From NCBI GenBank assembly GCA_007280145.1, contig QYPU01000040.1, forward strand, positions 1-32,124: a DNA stretch of 32,124 bases, given 5' to 3'. The translations under genes and the position numbers were made by a program. The stretch is from Dehalococcoidia bacterium (GTDB lineage Bacteria > Chloroflexota > Dehalococcoidia > GIF9 > UBA5629). Below the pieces are notes generated by a model that was given only the letters and a program-made list of their open reading frames with translations, made no database searches and was not told the origin of the DNA. Numbering within the stretch: position 1 is the first letter of the stretch; each line of letters starts with the position of its first letter. Positions 17,375-26,923 of this stretch are shown here, piece after piece.

Positions 17375-19314
17375 CTGTCTTCGTCCTCCACTGATGCAAT
17401 TTGAACCGCGGTTGTTATTGTAGCCGTTCTACCATCCCGGTAGGTAACCTTAGCCTCGGCAGTATATTCCATTTTGTCTCCGTACAGGGCTTCTATCATG
17501 TCCAGGTAACGCTGGCTAACTTCCTTTCGCCTCAACTTCCTCGTTCTGGTTAACTCAGCGTCATCGGCATCCAGCTCCTTGTGCAGTAAAGCAAACCTCC
17601 TTATCCTCTGCTTCTCAGGTAAACGCCTATTTATACCCACCACATCTTTTCTGATAAGGTCATAGACTTCCGGTTTCTGGGACAGGTCAACAAATGTGGT
17701 ATAGGGGATACGGTGCACCTCAGCCCATTTCCCCAGGTTGGGAAAATCAATACTAATTAGAGCACCGACAAACTCCTCATCATCACCAGTGATAACAGCA
17801 TCCCTGATATAAGGCGAGAATTTAAGCTTATTCTCGATATATGAAGGCGAGAAACCAGTCCCATCACTTAGAGTTCCGAGGTCAGCCAGCCTGTCAATAC
17901 ACACTAGATGACCCCGTTCCGTAATAAAGCCAGCATCACTGGTATGTACCCAACCCTGCTCATCAATAAGTTTTGCCGTAGCCTCAGGATTGTTATAGTA
18001 GCCAAGCATCTTCTGCGGGCCTCTCTCGAGAATTTCGCCATCTCCGGATATCCTCAGCTCGGTATAAGGCGTAGCCACCCCAGAGGTTTCAGAATCGATA
18101 TCACCTTTCATATGCATAGCTGTCGGTGTGCACTCAATCATTCCATACATCATTCGGGCATCAATCCCCAGAGCAACAAAGAAATCGAAAACTTCAGAAG
18201 CCATGGAAGCACCACCAATAAGCATAACCCTATTCCCTGAATAGGCCAGCCAGTCCTTGATTGGCCTAAATACTAGAAGATAACCGAGGGCATAGACCGC
18301 CCGCCAAAACAAATTCACCTTCTGATTATTGCGTTTCAGTTGAGCTATCTTGTAGCCAACAGGCATAAATAGCTGATAGACGAATCTCTTCAAAAAGCTG
18401 GCATCGGCAATCTTTACCTGCACGAAAGAGACCTCATTCTCCAGCAATCTTGGAACTGTTGATGCTTTCGTTGGCCCTACTTCTCTCACATCTACCGCCA
18501 CGGTTTCTGGCTCCTCGGGGAAATTCACCGTAGCGCCACCTTTTATGAATGCTGGTATAAGATATAAAAACTCAGCACCATAGGCGAGGGGAAAAGCCGA
18601 AACGAACTCATCACTCTCTCCAGTAAGTGGTAGCGTATCCCAACAGCGGCTCGCTGCTAGAACGCTCCGTGAGCAGTGCACTATCCCCTTCGGTAAACCT
18701 GTAGTTCCTGACGAATAGGTTAACATGACAGGGTCTTCTTCATCACTATTCTCAATAATCTGCTCTAACAGGCCAGGATGTTCCTTCTCATATTCTCTAC
18801 CAAGCTCCACCACTTTATCAAAACGCATCAGAATAGGGTCATCATAGAATCTGAGCCCCTTCGGGTCCCAATATATTACCTTACTTATTGCCGGCACTTC
18901 CTCAATGATAGGCTTTTGCTCCTTGCCCTCCCTATCCCTGTACGGAAAGATAAGCTTGTCAACCTGCTCCTGGTCCTCAACAACCACAAAGGTGCTGCCA
19001 GACTGAGTGATGACATATTTTATTTCCTGGGGGCCAGAATCCTGGTAGGCACCGGTTGGGACACCTCCACAGCATATGGCAGCAAACTCGGCGAAATACC
19101 ATTCAGGCTCATTATCACCTATTATGGTAATCCTATCACCAGACTTAAACCCCAGGCTCATCAGCCCAAGAGCAAAATATTTGGACTGCTCCCACCACTC
19201 CTTCCATGTATAAGGCTGCCATACTCCAAAGTTCTTATAGCGCAGGGCTACCTTCTTGCTCCCATATTTATCACAGGTCTGCTTAAACAGCTTGGATATC
19301 GTATCCCCTGGCAT
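17371..19314 (-). CDS. AMP-dependent long-chain acyl-CoA synthetase-type ligase
   Basis: LTYSSGTTGLPKGIVH, HTSDAGF, DRLADLGTLSDGTGFSPSYIENKLKFSPYI. Confidence 0.88.
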   Translation of the reverse strand: MPGDTISKLFKQTCDKYGSKKVALRYKNFGVWQPYTWKEWWEQSKYFALGLMSLGFKSGDRITIIGDNEPEWYFAEFAAICCGGVPTGAYQDSGPQEIKYVITQSGSTFVVVEDQEQVDKLIFPYRDREGKEQKPIIEEVPAISKVIYWDPKGLRFYDDPILMRFDKVVELGREYEKEHPGLLEQIIENSDEEDPVMLTYSSGTTGLPKGIVHCSRSVLAASRCWDTLPLTGESDEFVSAFPLAYGAEFLYLIPAFIKGGATVNFPEEPETVAVDVREVGPTKASTVPRLLENEVSFVQVKIADASFLKRFVYQLFMPVGYKIAQLKRNNQKVNLFWRAVYALGYLLVFRPIKDWLAYSGNRVMLIGGASMASEVFDFFVALGIDARMMYGMIECTPTAMHMKGDIDSETSGVATPYTELRISGDGEILERGPQKMLGYYNNPEATAKLIDEQGWVHTSDAGFITERGHLVCIDRLADLGTLSDGTGFSPSYIENKLKFSPYIRDAVITGDDEEFVGALISIDFPNLGKWAEVHRIPYTTFVDLSQKPEVYDLIRKDVVGINRRLPEKQRIRRFALLHKELDADDAELTRTRKLRRKEVSQRYLDMIEALYGDKMEYTAEAKVTYRDGRTATITTAVQIASVEDEDR

Positions 19315-19340
19315 TACTTAAACTCCCACCACTATGTGGC

Positions 19341-20132
19341 TCATGCTGCCGCTTTACCTAAATAAGCTTTAATAACATCAGGGTTGCCCTTGACCTCACT
19401 CGGCTTGCCCTCAGCAATCTTCCGCCCAAAATCAAGAACAACCACCCTGTCCGATATATCCATCACTACGCCCATGTCATGTTCAATAAGGACTATGGTG
19501 TTGACTCGCTCCTCATATATATCCAGAATGAACCTGGCCATATCCTCTTTCTCTTCCAGGTTCATTCCGGCCATAGGCTCATCCATTAAAAGCACCCTGG
19601 GCCCCAGGGCCAACGCCCTGCCTAGCTCGACTCTCTTGCGCAACCCATAAGGAACGGTACCCACGACCTGCTTTCTTATCGCCTCTATCTCCAGGAAATC
19701 AATAATATCTTCTATCGCCCTTCGCTGTTCAACTTCCTCCCGGTGGGTTCTACCCAAGTAAACACCACCCAGAATAGAACCAACAAGCCCGCCCGTCATA
19801 TAAAAATGCCTGCCAGCAAGCAGGTTATCCTGGACGCTCAATCCAGTAAACAACTCGATATTCTGAAACGTCCTGGCAATACCAAGCCCGGCAATTTTGT
19901 GGCTCTGCAGACGGGTAATATCCCGACCCTCAAAATAAATATTACCCTGCTGAGGGCGATAGAATCCGTTTATACAATTAAGAATACAGGTCTTACCAGC
20001 ACCATTGGGACCAATTATTGAGAGTATCTCACCTTCCCTGACATCCAGGCTAACATCAATCAGGGCATGAACCCCCCCAAAGCTAAGATGAAGGTGCTCC
20101 AGTTTTAACTTAGCTTTATCTTCTGAAACCAC
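19341..20132 (-). CDS. livG: LIV-type ABC transporter ATP-binding protein (LivG family)
   Basis: GPNGAGKTCILNCINGFY, GLGIARTFQNIELF, LLMDEPMAGMNLEE. GTG start with SD AAGGAG. Confidence 0.9.
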   Translation of the reverse strand: MVSEDKAKLKLEHLHLSFGGVHALIDVSLDVREGEILSIIGPNGAGKTCILNCINGFYRPQQGNIYFEGRDITRLQSHKIAGLGIARTFQNIELFTGLSVQDNLLAGRHFYMTGGLVGSILGGVYLGRTHREEVEQRRAIEDIIDFLEIEAIRKQVVGTVPYGLRKRVELGRALALGPRVLLMDEPMAGMNLEEKEDMARFILDIYEERVNTIVLIEHDMGVVMDISDRVVVLDFGRKIAEGKPSEVKGNPDVIKAYLGKAAA

Positions 20133-20172
20133 TCAAGCTCCTTAATCTAAATAAGCTGCCGCACAAAGCAAG

Positions 20173-20853
20173 CTATTTAACACCTACGCTGGGATGTCTT
20201 TCTGTATCCTTACGGCTCCCGGCGGCTGCTCTTGTGTCTACCAGTATCGCCTTCAGGATAGATTCAGTCTGTTCTCTTATGTACTCCTCCAACGTGCAGC
20301 GTTTTCTCAAAAACCAGCGCCTGATTGCCCACATGTGGCCGAGAACAATTATGTTATGCGCCACCACCGTAGGATTATCAATCTTGAATTCCCCGGCTTC
20401 AACCCCCCACCTCAACAACTTCTCACAAGCAGCTACATCACGGGCTGCAGCATCAAGAACACGTCGTCGAGCATTTGAATCCAGGCCCTTTGTTTCTTGA
20501 TATGTAAAGAGGCACAGATTCTGGCCATCATCGATCAATCGGTAGTACATCTTAATAAACTCACGAAGGGCTTCTGTCGGGCTGATATCACCCAATCTAC
20601 TGGAGAAGCCCTCAACCACTTCTGATAGCCTGGATAACCCATCGTTGATAAACAAGTAGAGAATATCTTCTTTTGAACCAACATAGTGGTACAGGGCACC
20701 GATACTCATATTACAGGCTGCAGCCATTTCACGCATATTTGTTCGGTCATATCCCTTTTCCACAAACACCTTGGCCGCACCCTGAATTATCTGCATTCTG
20801 CGCAACTTGACTAAGGTCTCATCATGGCTGTAAGTGCGCATATCATCATTCAT
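20173..20853 (-). CDS. TetR/AcrR family transcriptional regulator
   Basis: HTH GAAKVFVEKGYDRTNMREMAAACNMSIGALYHYVGSKEDIL. Start moved to MNDDMRTYSHDE (20853) because the predicted start at 20895 falls at the inferred transcription start. Confidence 0.87.
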   Translation of the reverse strand: MNDDMRTYSHDETLVKLRRMQIIQGAAKVFVEKGYDRTNMREMAAACNMSIGALYHYVGSKEDILYLFINDGLSRLSEVVEGFSSRLGDISPTEALREFIKMYYRLIDDGQNLCLFTYQETKGLDSNARRRVLDAAARDVAACEKLLRWGVEAGEFKIDNPTVVAHNIIVLGHMWAIRRWFLRKRCTLEEYIREQTESILKAILVDTRAAAGSRKDTERHPSVGVK

Positions 20854-20879
20854 ATGAAGCTCTTGCCCCCTGGTTAGTG

Positions 20880-20931
20880 TAGAGCGAACATTCACTCTAT
20901 GTAGAATACTAAAACCTTAAAGTCTTGTCAA
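20880..20931 (-). promoter_or_regulatory. Sigma70-like promoter plus near-perfect 20-bp palindrome upstream of TetR
   Basis: Minus strand: TTGACA (20926-20931), 17-bp spacer, TATTCT (20903-20908), then TAGAGTGAATGTTCGCTCTA (20880-20899) at the expected start site. Confidence 0.75.
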
Positions 20932-20970
20932 CGCATCTTCTCAGCATTAAGGGTTATTTAACACGCTCTT

Positions 20971-21771
20971 TTAGTCAGAGAATCGAGGCAGTCTCTTTTC
21001 TATAAAAGCCTGTACGCCTTCCTCCACATCCCCGGAAAGGCCAAGCCTTTCCACAAGCTCAGGTTCACACGGATACAGGTCAGCCATCTTCGACAATGAT
21101 GCTGCGTTAACTATCTTCTTGCATATCCTCACCGCCAAAGGGCCTTTGGTAGCAATCTTACCTACTAACTCGTGACAGGAACTCATCAACTGCTCTGGAG
21201 GCACAACCTTATTTACCAGTCCTATCCTCAGCGCCTCTTGAGCATTAACGTTATCGCAGGTCATAATCATTTCCTTAGTCTTCGATGGTCCTATCAAGGT
21301 AGTAAGGCGAGGAGTAGCCCCCCAGGTAAAGAAGATTCCCAGACTAGCTTCCGGGATACCAAAGACAGCGTTCTCAGAGGCAATTCTGAAATCGCAATTC
21401 ATAGTCAGGCAGAGTCCTGCCCCTACGGCGGCGCCATTGACCGCAGATATCGTTACTTGTTCCAGATTCTCCATCGTATGCATAAAATCATGCCCAAATA
21501 ACTGCCACAACCTTTCATTCGCCAGCTCAGGCCTGACATATCTTTCGTCCATCGCCTTTTTGGTAAACTCGACTCCGCAGGAGAAAGCCTTGCCTGCCCC
21601 GGTGAATATCACAAAACGCGTCTTTTGGTCTCCCCTCAACTCGGCCAACAGGTCTTTCAGCTCCAGGAGCATCTGCGTATTCATAGCATTCAGAATAGCA
21701 GGACGATTCAATGTCACCGTCGCCATATTGCCTGACTTTTCCACCAGCAATGTTTCGTATTGCATCTTCAT
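20971..21771 (-). CDS. Enoyl-CoA hydratase/isomerase (crotonase) family protein
   Basis: VEKSGNMATVTLNRPAILNAMNTQM, NGAAVGAGLCLTMNCDFRIA, FGIPEASLG. Start likely at MKMQYETL (21771 or 21765), not 21813. Confidence 0.88.
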   Translation of the reverse strand: MKMQYETLLVEKSGNMATVTLNRPAILNAMNTQMLLELKDLLAELRGDQKTRFVIFTGAGKAFSCGVEFTKKAMDERYVRPELANERLWQLFGHDFMHTMENLEQVTISAVNGAAVGAGLCLTMNCDFRIASENAVFGIPEASLGIFFTWGATPRLTTLIGPSKTKEMIMTCDNVNAQEALRIGLVNKVVPPEQLMSSCHELVGKIATKGPLAVRICKKIVNAASLSKMADLYPCEPELVERLGLSGDVEEGVQAFIEKRLPRFSD

Positions 21772-21802
21772 CTCAAAACTATATTCAAAGGAAAGCAAAA
21801 TT

Positions 21803-23275
21803 TTAAGAGCCAAAAATCCTGGCGGCAGCTTCAGCTATGCCAATAAAACAACCGGGGACAACACCTAAAAGTAAGACGAAAAGGCAGCAGAGAAACAGGG
21901 CGGTACGCAGAGCCCACGATGAAGGCACTTTTCCCTCCGAGGCTGGGGCCTCTAACCACATGACCTTGACCACCCTGAAGTAGTAGTAAGCCGAGATACA
22001 ACTGTTTATCACACCTATGATTACCAACCACAGTAAGCCGTGATGTATTGCCCCACTGAAAATGTAAATCTTGGCGATAAGCCCCGCCGTAGGTGGCAAG
22101 CCAGTCAATGAAACCAGGCAAAGAGTCAAAGCCAAAGCAAGCAACGGCGCCCGCTTGCCCATCCCGGCATAATCATCAATCATATCGCTATCAATCCTGT
22201 TGGAAATAGCGATAATAGCAATAAAAGCGCCAAGATTTGTAACTGCATAGCTCGCCAGGAAGAAAAGCAGTCCACTCTGCCCCAGGGCATCAGTACCCGC
22301 CGCCATCCCCACTGTAGCCAACCCCACCATAAGGTAGCCAGCCTGAGCTATGCTAGAATAACCGAACAGTCGCTTGATGTTGGTCTGAACGATAGCCACC
22401 ACATTACCCACCGTCATAGTAATGGCACTCAAGACAGCAAATAGCATTCCCCAATCGAGGCTGAGCCAGACTGGAGCACCAAAGGTGACAAAGAAAACAC
22501 GGAGAACAACAGCAAAGCCAGCAGCTTTACTAGCTACGGAAAGGTAGGCAGTAATGGGCGTTGGTGCACCCTCATAAACATCAGGCACCCACATCTGGAA
22601 GGGGACACAGGCAATTTTGAAGCCAAAGCCAGCAATTAAAAGGATAATGCCCAAAAGCAGAGCTGGACTCTCCAAAAGGCCAGCGATAGGCAGCCCCTGA
22701 ATGACATCAGCAATGCATATCAAGCAAGTATGCCCGGTAAGCCCAAAGACCAGAGCCATACCATAAAGCAGTACCGCTGAGGCAACAGCGCCCACAAGCA
22801 AGTATTTCAACCCGGCTTCAGTCGACTTCTGGTCCTTCAAAAAGCTTGCCAGTACATAAAGCGAAATGCTGCTTAGCTCCAGAGCAACATAGATTGAAAT
22901 CAGGTCAGTAGCTGCTGCCATCAACATCATGCCAAAGGTAGAGAGCAACACCAATGCATAATATTCACCTTGAAATCTCTCAAATTTGCTCACATAGTCC
23001 TGTGATGCCAGTATGACCAGGCCGGCCGCTACCAGAAGCAATAATTTGAAGAAAAGAGCAAAACGGTCAACTGCTACCATGCCATAGAAGATATCAACAG
23101 TGGGTGCTCCCCACATCAGCAGCGTGAAACCAGCCGAAACTATCAAGCCAGCAATGCTGACACCAGCCAGAACCTTCTTCTGTTTGATAAACAGGTCAAG
23201 CAGAATCACCAGCAAGGCGAAACCCAGCAGGCTAAGTTCCGGCATTATTAACTGAAGCTCACTAATTATCATCAA
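21803..23275 (-). CDS. nuoN: NADH-quinone oxidoreductase subunit N
   Basis: Antiporter-like subunit; last in the nuo operon; FKIACVPFQMWVPDVYEGAPTPITAYLSVASKAAGFAV. Confidence 0.93.
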   Translation of the reverse strand: MMIISELQLIMPELSLLGFALLVILLDLFIKQKKVLAGVSIAGLIVSAGFTLLMWGAPTVDIFYGMVAVDRFALFFKLLLLVAAGLVILASQDYVSKFERFQGEYYALVLLSTFGMMLMAAATDLISIYVALELSSISLYVLASFLKDQKSTEAGLKYLLVGAVASAVLLYGMALVFGLTGHTCLICIADVIQGLPIAGLLESPALLLGIILLIAGFGFKIACVPFQMWVPDVYEGAPTPITAYLSVASKAAGFAVVLRVFFVTFGAPVWLSLDWGMLFAVLSAITMTVGNVVAIVQTNIKRLFGYSSIAQAGYLMVGLATVGMAAGTDALGQSGLLFFLASYAVTNLGAFIAIIAISNRIDSDMIDDYAGMGKRAPLLALALTLCLVSLTGLPPTAGLIAKIYIFSGAIHHGLLWLVIIGVINSCISAYYYFRVVKVMWLEAPASEGKVPSSWALRTALFLCCLFVLLLGVVPGCFIGIAEAAARIFGS

Positions 23276-23320
23276 ACTAAACCACTCCGGCTAAAAAGTA
23301 TCCTGTCTCTATCATCTTCA

Positions 23321-24814
23321 TCATAAACCTATTAACTTTACTATCGGCATAATGCCCATCTTGATAACATCAGTAAGAATAGCTGGATAGACACCGATGA
23401 GCATGATAACAGCCACAAAGGAAAAGATGCACACCTTTTCGATATTATCGGCATCGGGCACGCCATCATACTTCTCCAGCGGAGAACCATAAAAAACTTT
23501 CTGCAGCATCCATAATATATAGCCGGCAGTCAAGACAATCCCCAGAACACCCAGAAGGGTGTATATCTGTATGCCCCCGACAGCGGTGCTGGAGAAGCAG
23601 CCAACAAAGGTGATAAACTCAGCGGCAAATCCACAGGTGCCAGGCAAACCTAAAGATGCCAGGCCGGCAACAGTGAAGACCACTGTAATAACTGGCATAC
23701 GCCGGGCTAAGCCGCCTAAGTTGTCAAGATTACGCTCGTGCGCCTTATCGTATACCAGCCCGACCATAGCAAACAGAAGGCCGGTGATAACACCATGGCT
23801 GAACATCTGCAAGACAGCCCCGGTCAGACTTATCTGACTCAAGGCAAAGATACCCAGAAGCACGTAACCCATGTGGCTGACACTACTGTAAGCAATCAGC
23901 CGCTTCAAGTCTCGCTGCCTCATCGTTACCGCTGCTCCGTAGAGCACACCCACCACCGCCAAGGCTACCAGCAGTGGTGCATAACGCAAGGCAATCTCAG
24001 GGAAAATGCTCACACAGAGCCGAATCATCCCGTAGCCACCCATCTTCAGCAGCGCTCCAGCTAAAATCACACTGACCGCAGTCGGAGCATTTGTATGAGC
24101 ATCAGGCAGCCAGGTATGCAATGGAACCATCGGCAGCTTGATAGCAAAGCCGATAAAGAGCAAGAAGAACATAGCCGCAAACGGGATAACCGGACTAGCT
24201 ACAGAGAGACCACATAGCCCCATCATACCGAGGCTGCCGGTGGTGAAATAAATGCTCAAGATGCCAGCCAGCATCATGGCACTGCCGACAAGAGTATAGA
24301 TAAGATACTTATTAGCTGCATATTCCTTCCTGCCACTGCCCCAGATGGAGATAAGAAAATACATCGGGATAAGCTCCAACTCCCAGAACAGGAAGAACAG
24401 GACAAGGTCTAAGGAACAAAAGACCCCCAGGATGCTTGTTTCCAACAGTAGCAGCCAGATGAAATATTCTCGAGGTCTTAATTCAATTTTCCACGAGACC
24501 AGGACAGCCAAAAAACCAAGGAATGTCATCAGTATCACCATAGGCAGGCTCAAACCATCAACGCCAAGGTGGTAGAAGGCATTTATTGCCGGAATCCATG
24601 AGATTTTTTCCTCAAACTGCATCTGCCCGATAGCACCAGCAGAACGGTCGAAAAGACAAAAGACAGCTATTGACAAAATGAACGAGGCCAGGGTAAAGGT
24701 AAGAGCTGTAAGCCTTATGGTTCTCGCCTGGGGCTTAGGCAGCAAGGCAATCACAATTATCCCCGCTAAGGGGAGGAAGAGTATAGCCGTTAAATAACCG
24801 AAATCCAAATCCAT
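23321..24814 (-). CDS. nuoM: NADH-quinone oxidoreductase subunit M
   Basis: FLLFWELELIPMYFLISIWG; VPLHTWLPDAHTNAPTAVSVILAGALLKMGGYG. Confidence 0.95.
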   Translation of the reverse strand: MDLDFGYLTAILFLPLAGIIVIALLPKPQARTIRLTALTFTLASFILSIAVFCLFDRSAGAIGQMQFEEKISWIPAINAFYHLGVDGLSLPMVILMTFLGFLAVLVSWKIELRPREYFIWLLLLETSILGVFCSLDLVLFFLFWELELIPMYFLISIWGSGRKEYAANKYLIYTLVGSAMMLAGILSIYFTTGSLGMMGLCGLSVASPVIPFAAMFFLLFIGFAIKLPMVPLHTWLPDAHTNAPTAVSVILAGALLKMGGYGMIRLCVSIFPEIALRYAPLLVALAVVGVLYGAAVTMRQRDLKRLIAYSSVSHMGYVLLGIFALSQISLTGAVLQMFSHGVITGLLFAMVGLVYDKAHERNLDNLGGLARRMPVITVVFTVAGLASLGLPGTCGFAAEFITFVGCFSSTAVGGIQIYTLLGVLGIVLTAGYILWMLQKVFYGSPLEKYDGVPDADNIEKVCIFSFVAVIMLIGVYPAILTDVIKMGIMPIVKLIGL

Positions 24815-24819
24815 TTACC

Positions 24820-26718
24820 TCAGCCAAAGAGATAACAAAAGACCGCAATGGCTACCACACCCACCGCAATAGCCATAACATAGACCTGCAACTGACCCGT
24901 CTGCACTCGCCGCAAAGCATTACCGGCAGCCGCAGTGCCGTCGCCTACTCCATTCACCGCCCCATCAACAACACGAGCATCAAAGAAGTCAAGAGCAGCA
25001 CAAAGCCCATCAACCAGAACCCTGACTACAATTACCTTCTCATAAAGCTCATCAAACCAGTACTTCCGGTAAAGCAGCGTATAAAGAGGCCTAAAAGCTC
25101 TGCCTACAGCTTCAGCCGAAACCCACTTAGCGCTGTACATAGCATAAGCCAGTAAAATGCCTAAGCCAGCCAGCAATAATGATATCAGTGGCAACGGATG
25201 AGTAAGAATGCCAAAGAAACCTTCAGCAAAACCACATACCTCACCATGACCCATAAATGCACCAAAAGCGCCAGTAACATTCAACCACCCTGAGAATACC
25301 GCCAGAACAGCAAGAACAACCATAGGAATGACCATCACCCTCGATGATTCATGAGGCTCATGGCTGCCATGCTCGGATGATGCTCCACCCCGGTATTCGC
25401 CGCCAAAAGTAAGAAAAATAACTCTGAACATATAGAAAGCCGTCATGAACACGGTAATCATGGCCAGGTAGAATAATATCGGGTTGTTAGCAAAGGAAGA
25501 TACTACTATTTCATCCTTGCTCCAGAAGCCGGAAAGAGGCCAGATACCAGCAATGCTCAGCGAGGCAATAAGAAAAGTGGCATAAGTCCACGGCATGACC
25601 TTGCGTAAGCCACCCATCTCCCGTATGTCAAAAGTTCCTGTACTATGGTTGACACTGCCAGCACCAAGAAACAGAAGACACTTAAAAAAGGCATGATTGA
25701 ACAGGTGAAACATGCCAATGGCAATGCCGCCCGTGCCCAAACCAAGCATCATATAGCCTAGCTGGCTAATGGTAGAATAAGCCAGCACACGCTTTATATC
25801 GGTCATCACCAGACCCATACTGGCAGCAAAAATAGCCGTAAAACCGCCGATAACAGCCACTGTAGTCAAGGCTACCTCGGAGTATTCAAATAGAGGATAC
25901 ATGCGAGCTACCAGAAAGACGCCAGCAGCTACCATAGTCGCTGCATGTATCAAAGAACTGACCGGCGTTGGCCCTTCCATAGCATCAGGCAGCCAGACAT
26001 GCAGGGGGAATTGGGCTGACTTGCCCACTGCCCCGGCAAAAATACCAATGGCTACCCACGTTAAAGTGGTACCGGCTAAAACGCCAGCTATAGCTAAGCC
26101 ATGCAGCTCCTCAATATCGAATGTTCCTGTTGTGTAAAACAACAACAAGATAGCAGCCAGAAAGCCAAGGTCGCCAAAGCGAGTAACTATAAAAGCTTTC
26201 TTGGCTGCATCGGCAGCAGATGGTTTATGAAACCAGAAGCCAATAAGAAGATAAGAGCATAAGCCAACGCCCTCCCAGAAAAGGTACATGAAGACCAGGT
26301 TATCAGCCATAACCAGGCCCAGCATACAGGCAGTGAATAGAGACATGAAAGCATAATAACGATGATAGCCAGGGTCACCTTCCATATAACCCTGAGAGTA
26401 AATTTGAACCATCAGGCTAACCACCGTAACCACTACCAGCATCACGGCAGTCAAAGAATCAATCATCAGCCCAATATGAATACTGAAGTCGCTAATTAAC
26501 AGCCACTGGATATCAGGTATCTCCAGCTTATGCCCGGGAGCACCAAACACCTCTGCTACTACCCAGAAGGAAAGGACGCAGGCAGTGCCGATAGCGGCAA
26601 TAGTCACATAACCGCCAAGCTTCGGACGATGATTAAAGAAAGGTCTGAGAATAAAAGAAACAAGAATAAACGAAAACAGAGGCAAAAGAAAGATTAGCCA
26701 CGGAACTTGATGAGGCAT
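24820..26718 (-). CDS. nuoL: NADH-quinone oxidoreductase subunit L
   Basis: FPLHVWLPDAMEGPTPVSSLIHAATMVAAGVFLVARMYPLF; 632 aa. Confidence 0.96.
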   Translation of the reverse strand: MPHQVPWLIFLLPLFSFILVSFILRPFFNHRPKLGGYVTIAAIGTACVLSFWVVAEVFGAPGHKLEIPDIQWLLISDFSIHIGLMIDSLTAVMLVVVTVVSLMVQIYSQGYMEGDPGYHRYYAFMSLFTACMLGLVMADNLVFMYLFWEGVGLCSYLLIGFWFHKPSAADAAKKAFIVTRFGDLGFLAAILLLFYTTGTFDIEELHGLAIAGVLAGTTLTWVAIGIFAGAVGKSAQFPLHVWLPDAMEGPTPVSSLIHAATMVAAGVFLVARMYPLFEYSEVALTTVAVIGGFTAIFAASMGLVMTDIKRVLAYSTISQLGYMMLGLGTGGIAIGMFHLFNHAFFKCLLFLGAGSVNHSTGTFDIREMGGLRKVMPWTYATFLIASLSIAGIWPLSGFWSKDEIVVSSFANNPILFYLAMITVFMTAFYMFRVIFLTFGGEYRGGASSEHGSHEPHESSRVMVIPMVVLAVLAVFSGWLNVTGAFGAFMGHGEVCGFAEGFFGILTHPLPLISLLLAGLGILLAYAMYSAKWVSAEAVGRAFRPLYTLLYRKYWFDELYEKVIVVRVLVDGLCAALDFFDARVVDGAVNGVGDGTAAAGNALRRVQTGQLQVYVMAIAVGVVAIAVFCYLFG

Positions 26719-26912
26719 TATAGTTTCCTTAGCATCTCCTCGATAACATGTACTTTCTCCCGGGAGACAAGAACGCTATACTTCGGCGCTCCGCCAATAC
26801 CAGGCTCATCGTGGTCAGGTAAAACCCGCGCCGGCACGCCCTCACCTTCAAAGAAGTCTTTCCACATCTCAGCCATTATCAAATTAGGTGCCTTCTTAAC
26901 TTCAACCCACAT
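26718..26912 (-). CDS. Small DUF2007-like putative signal-transducing protein
   Basis: 64 aa MWVEVKKAPNLIMAEMWKDFFEGEGVPARVLPDHDEPGIGGAPKYSVLVSREKVHVIEEMLRKL. 11 nt after the nuoK stop; its TAA overlaps the nuoL ATG. Confidence 0.75.
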   Translation of the reverse strand: MWVEVKKAPNLIMAEMWKDFFEGEGVPARVLPDHDEPGIGGAPKYSVLVSREKVHVIEEMLRKL

Positions 26913-26923
26913 AATCTAGCTCA

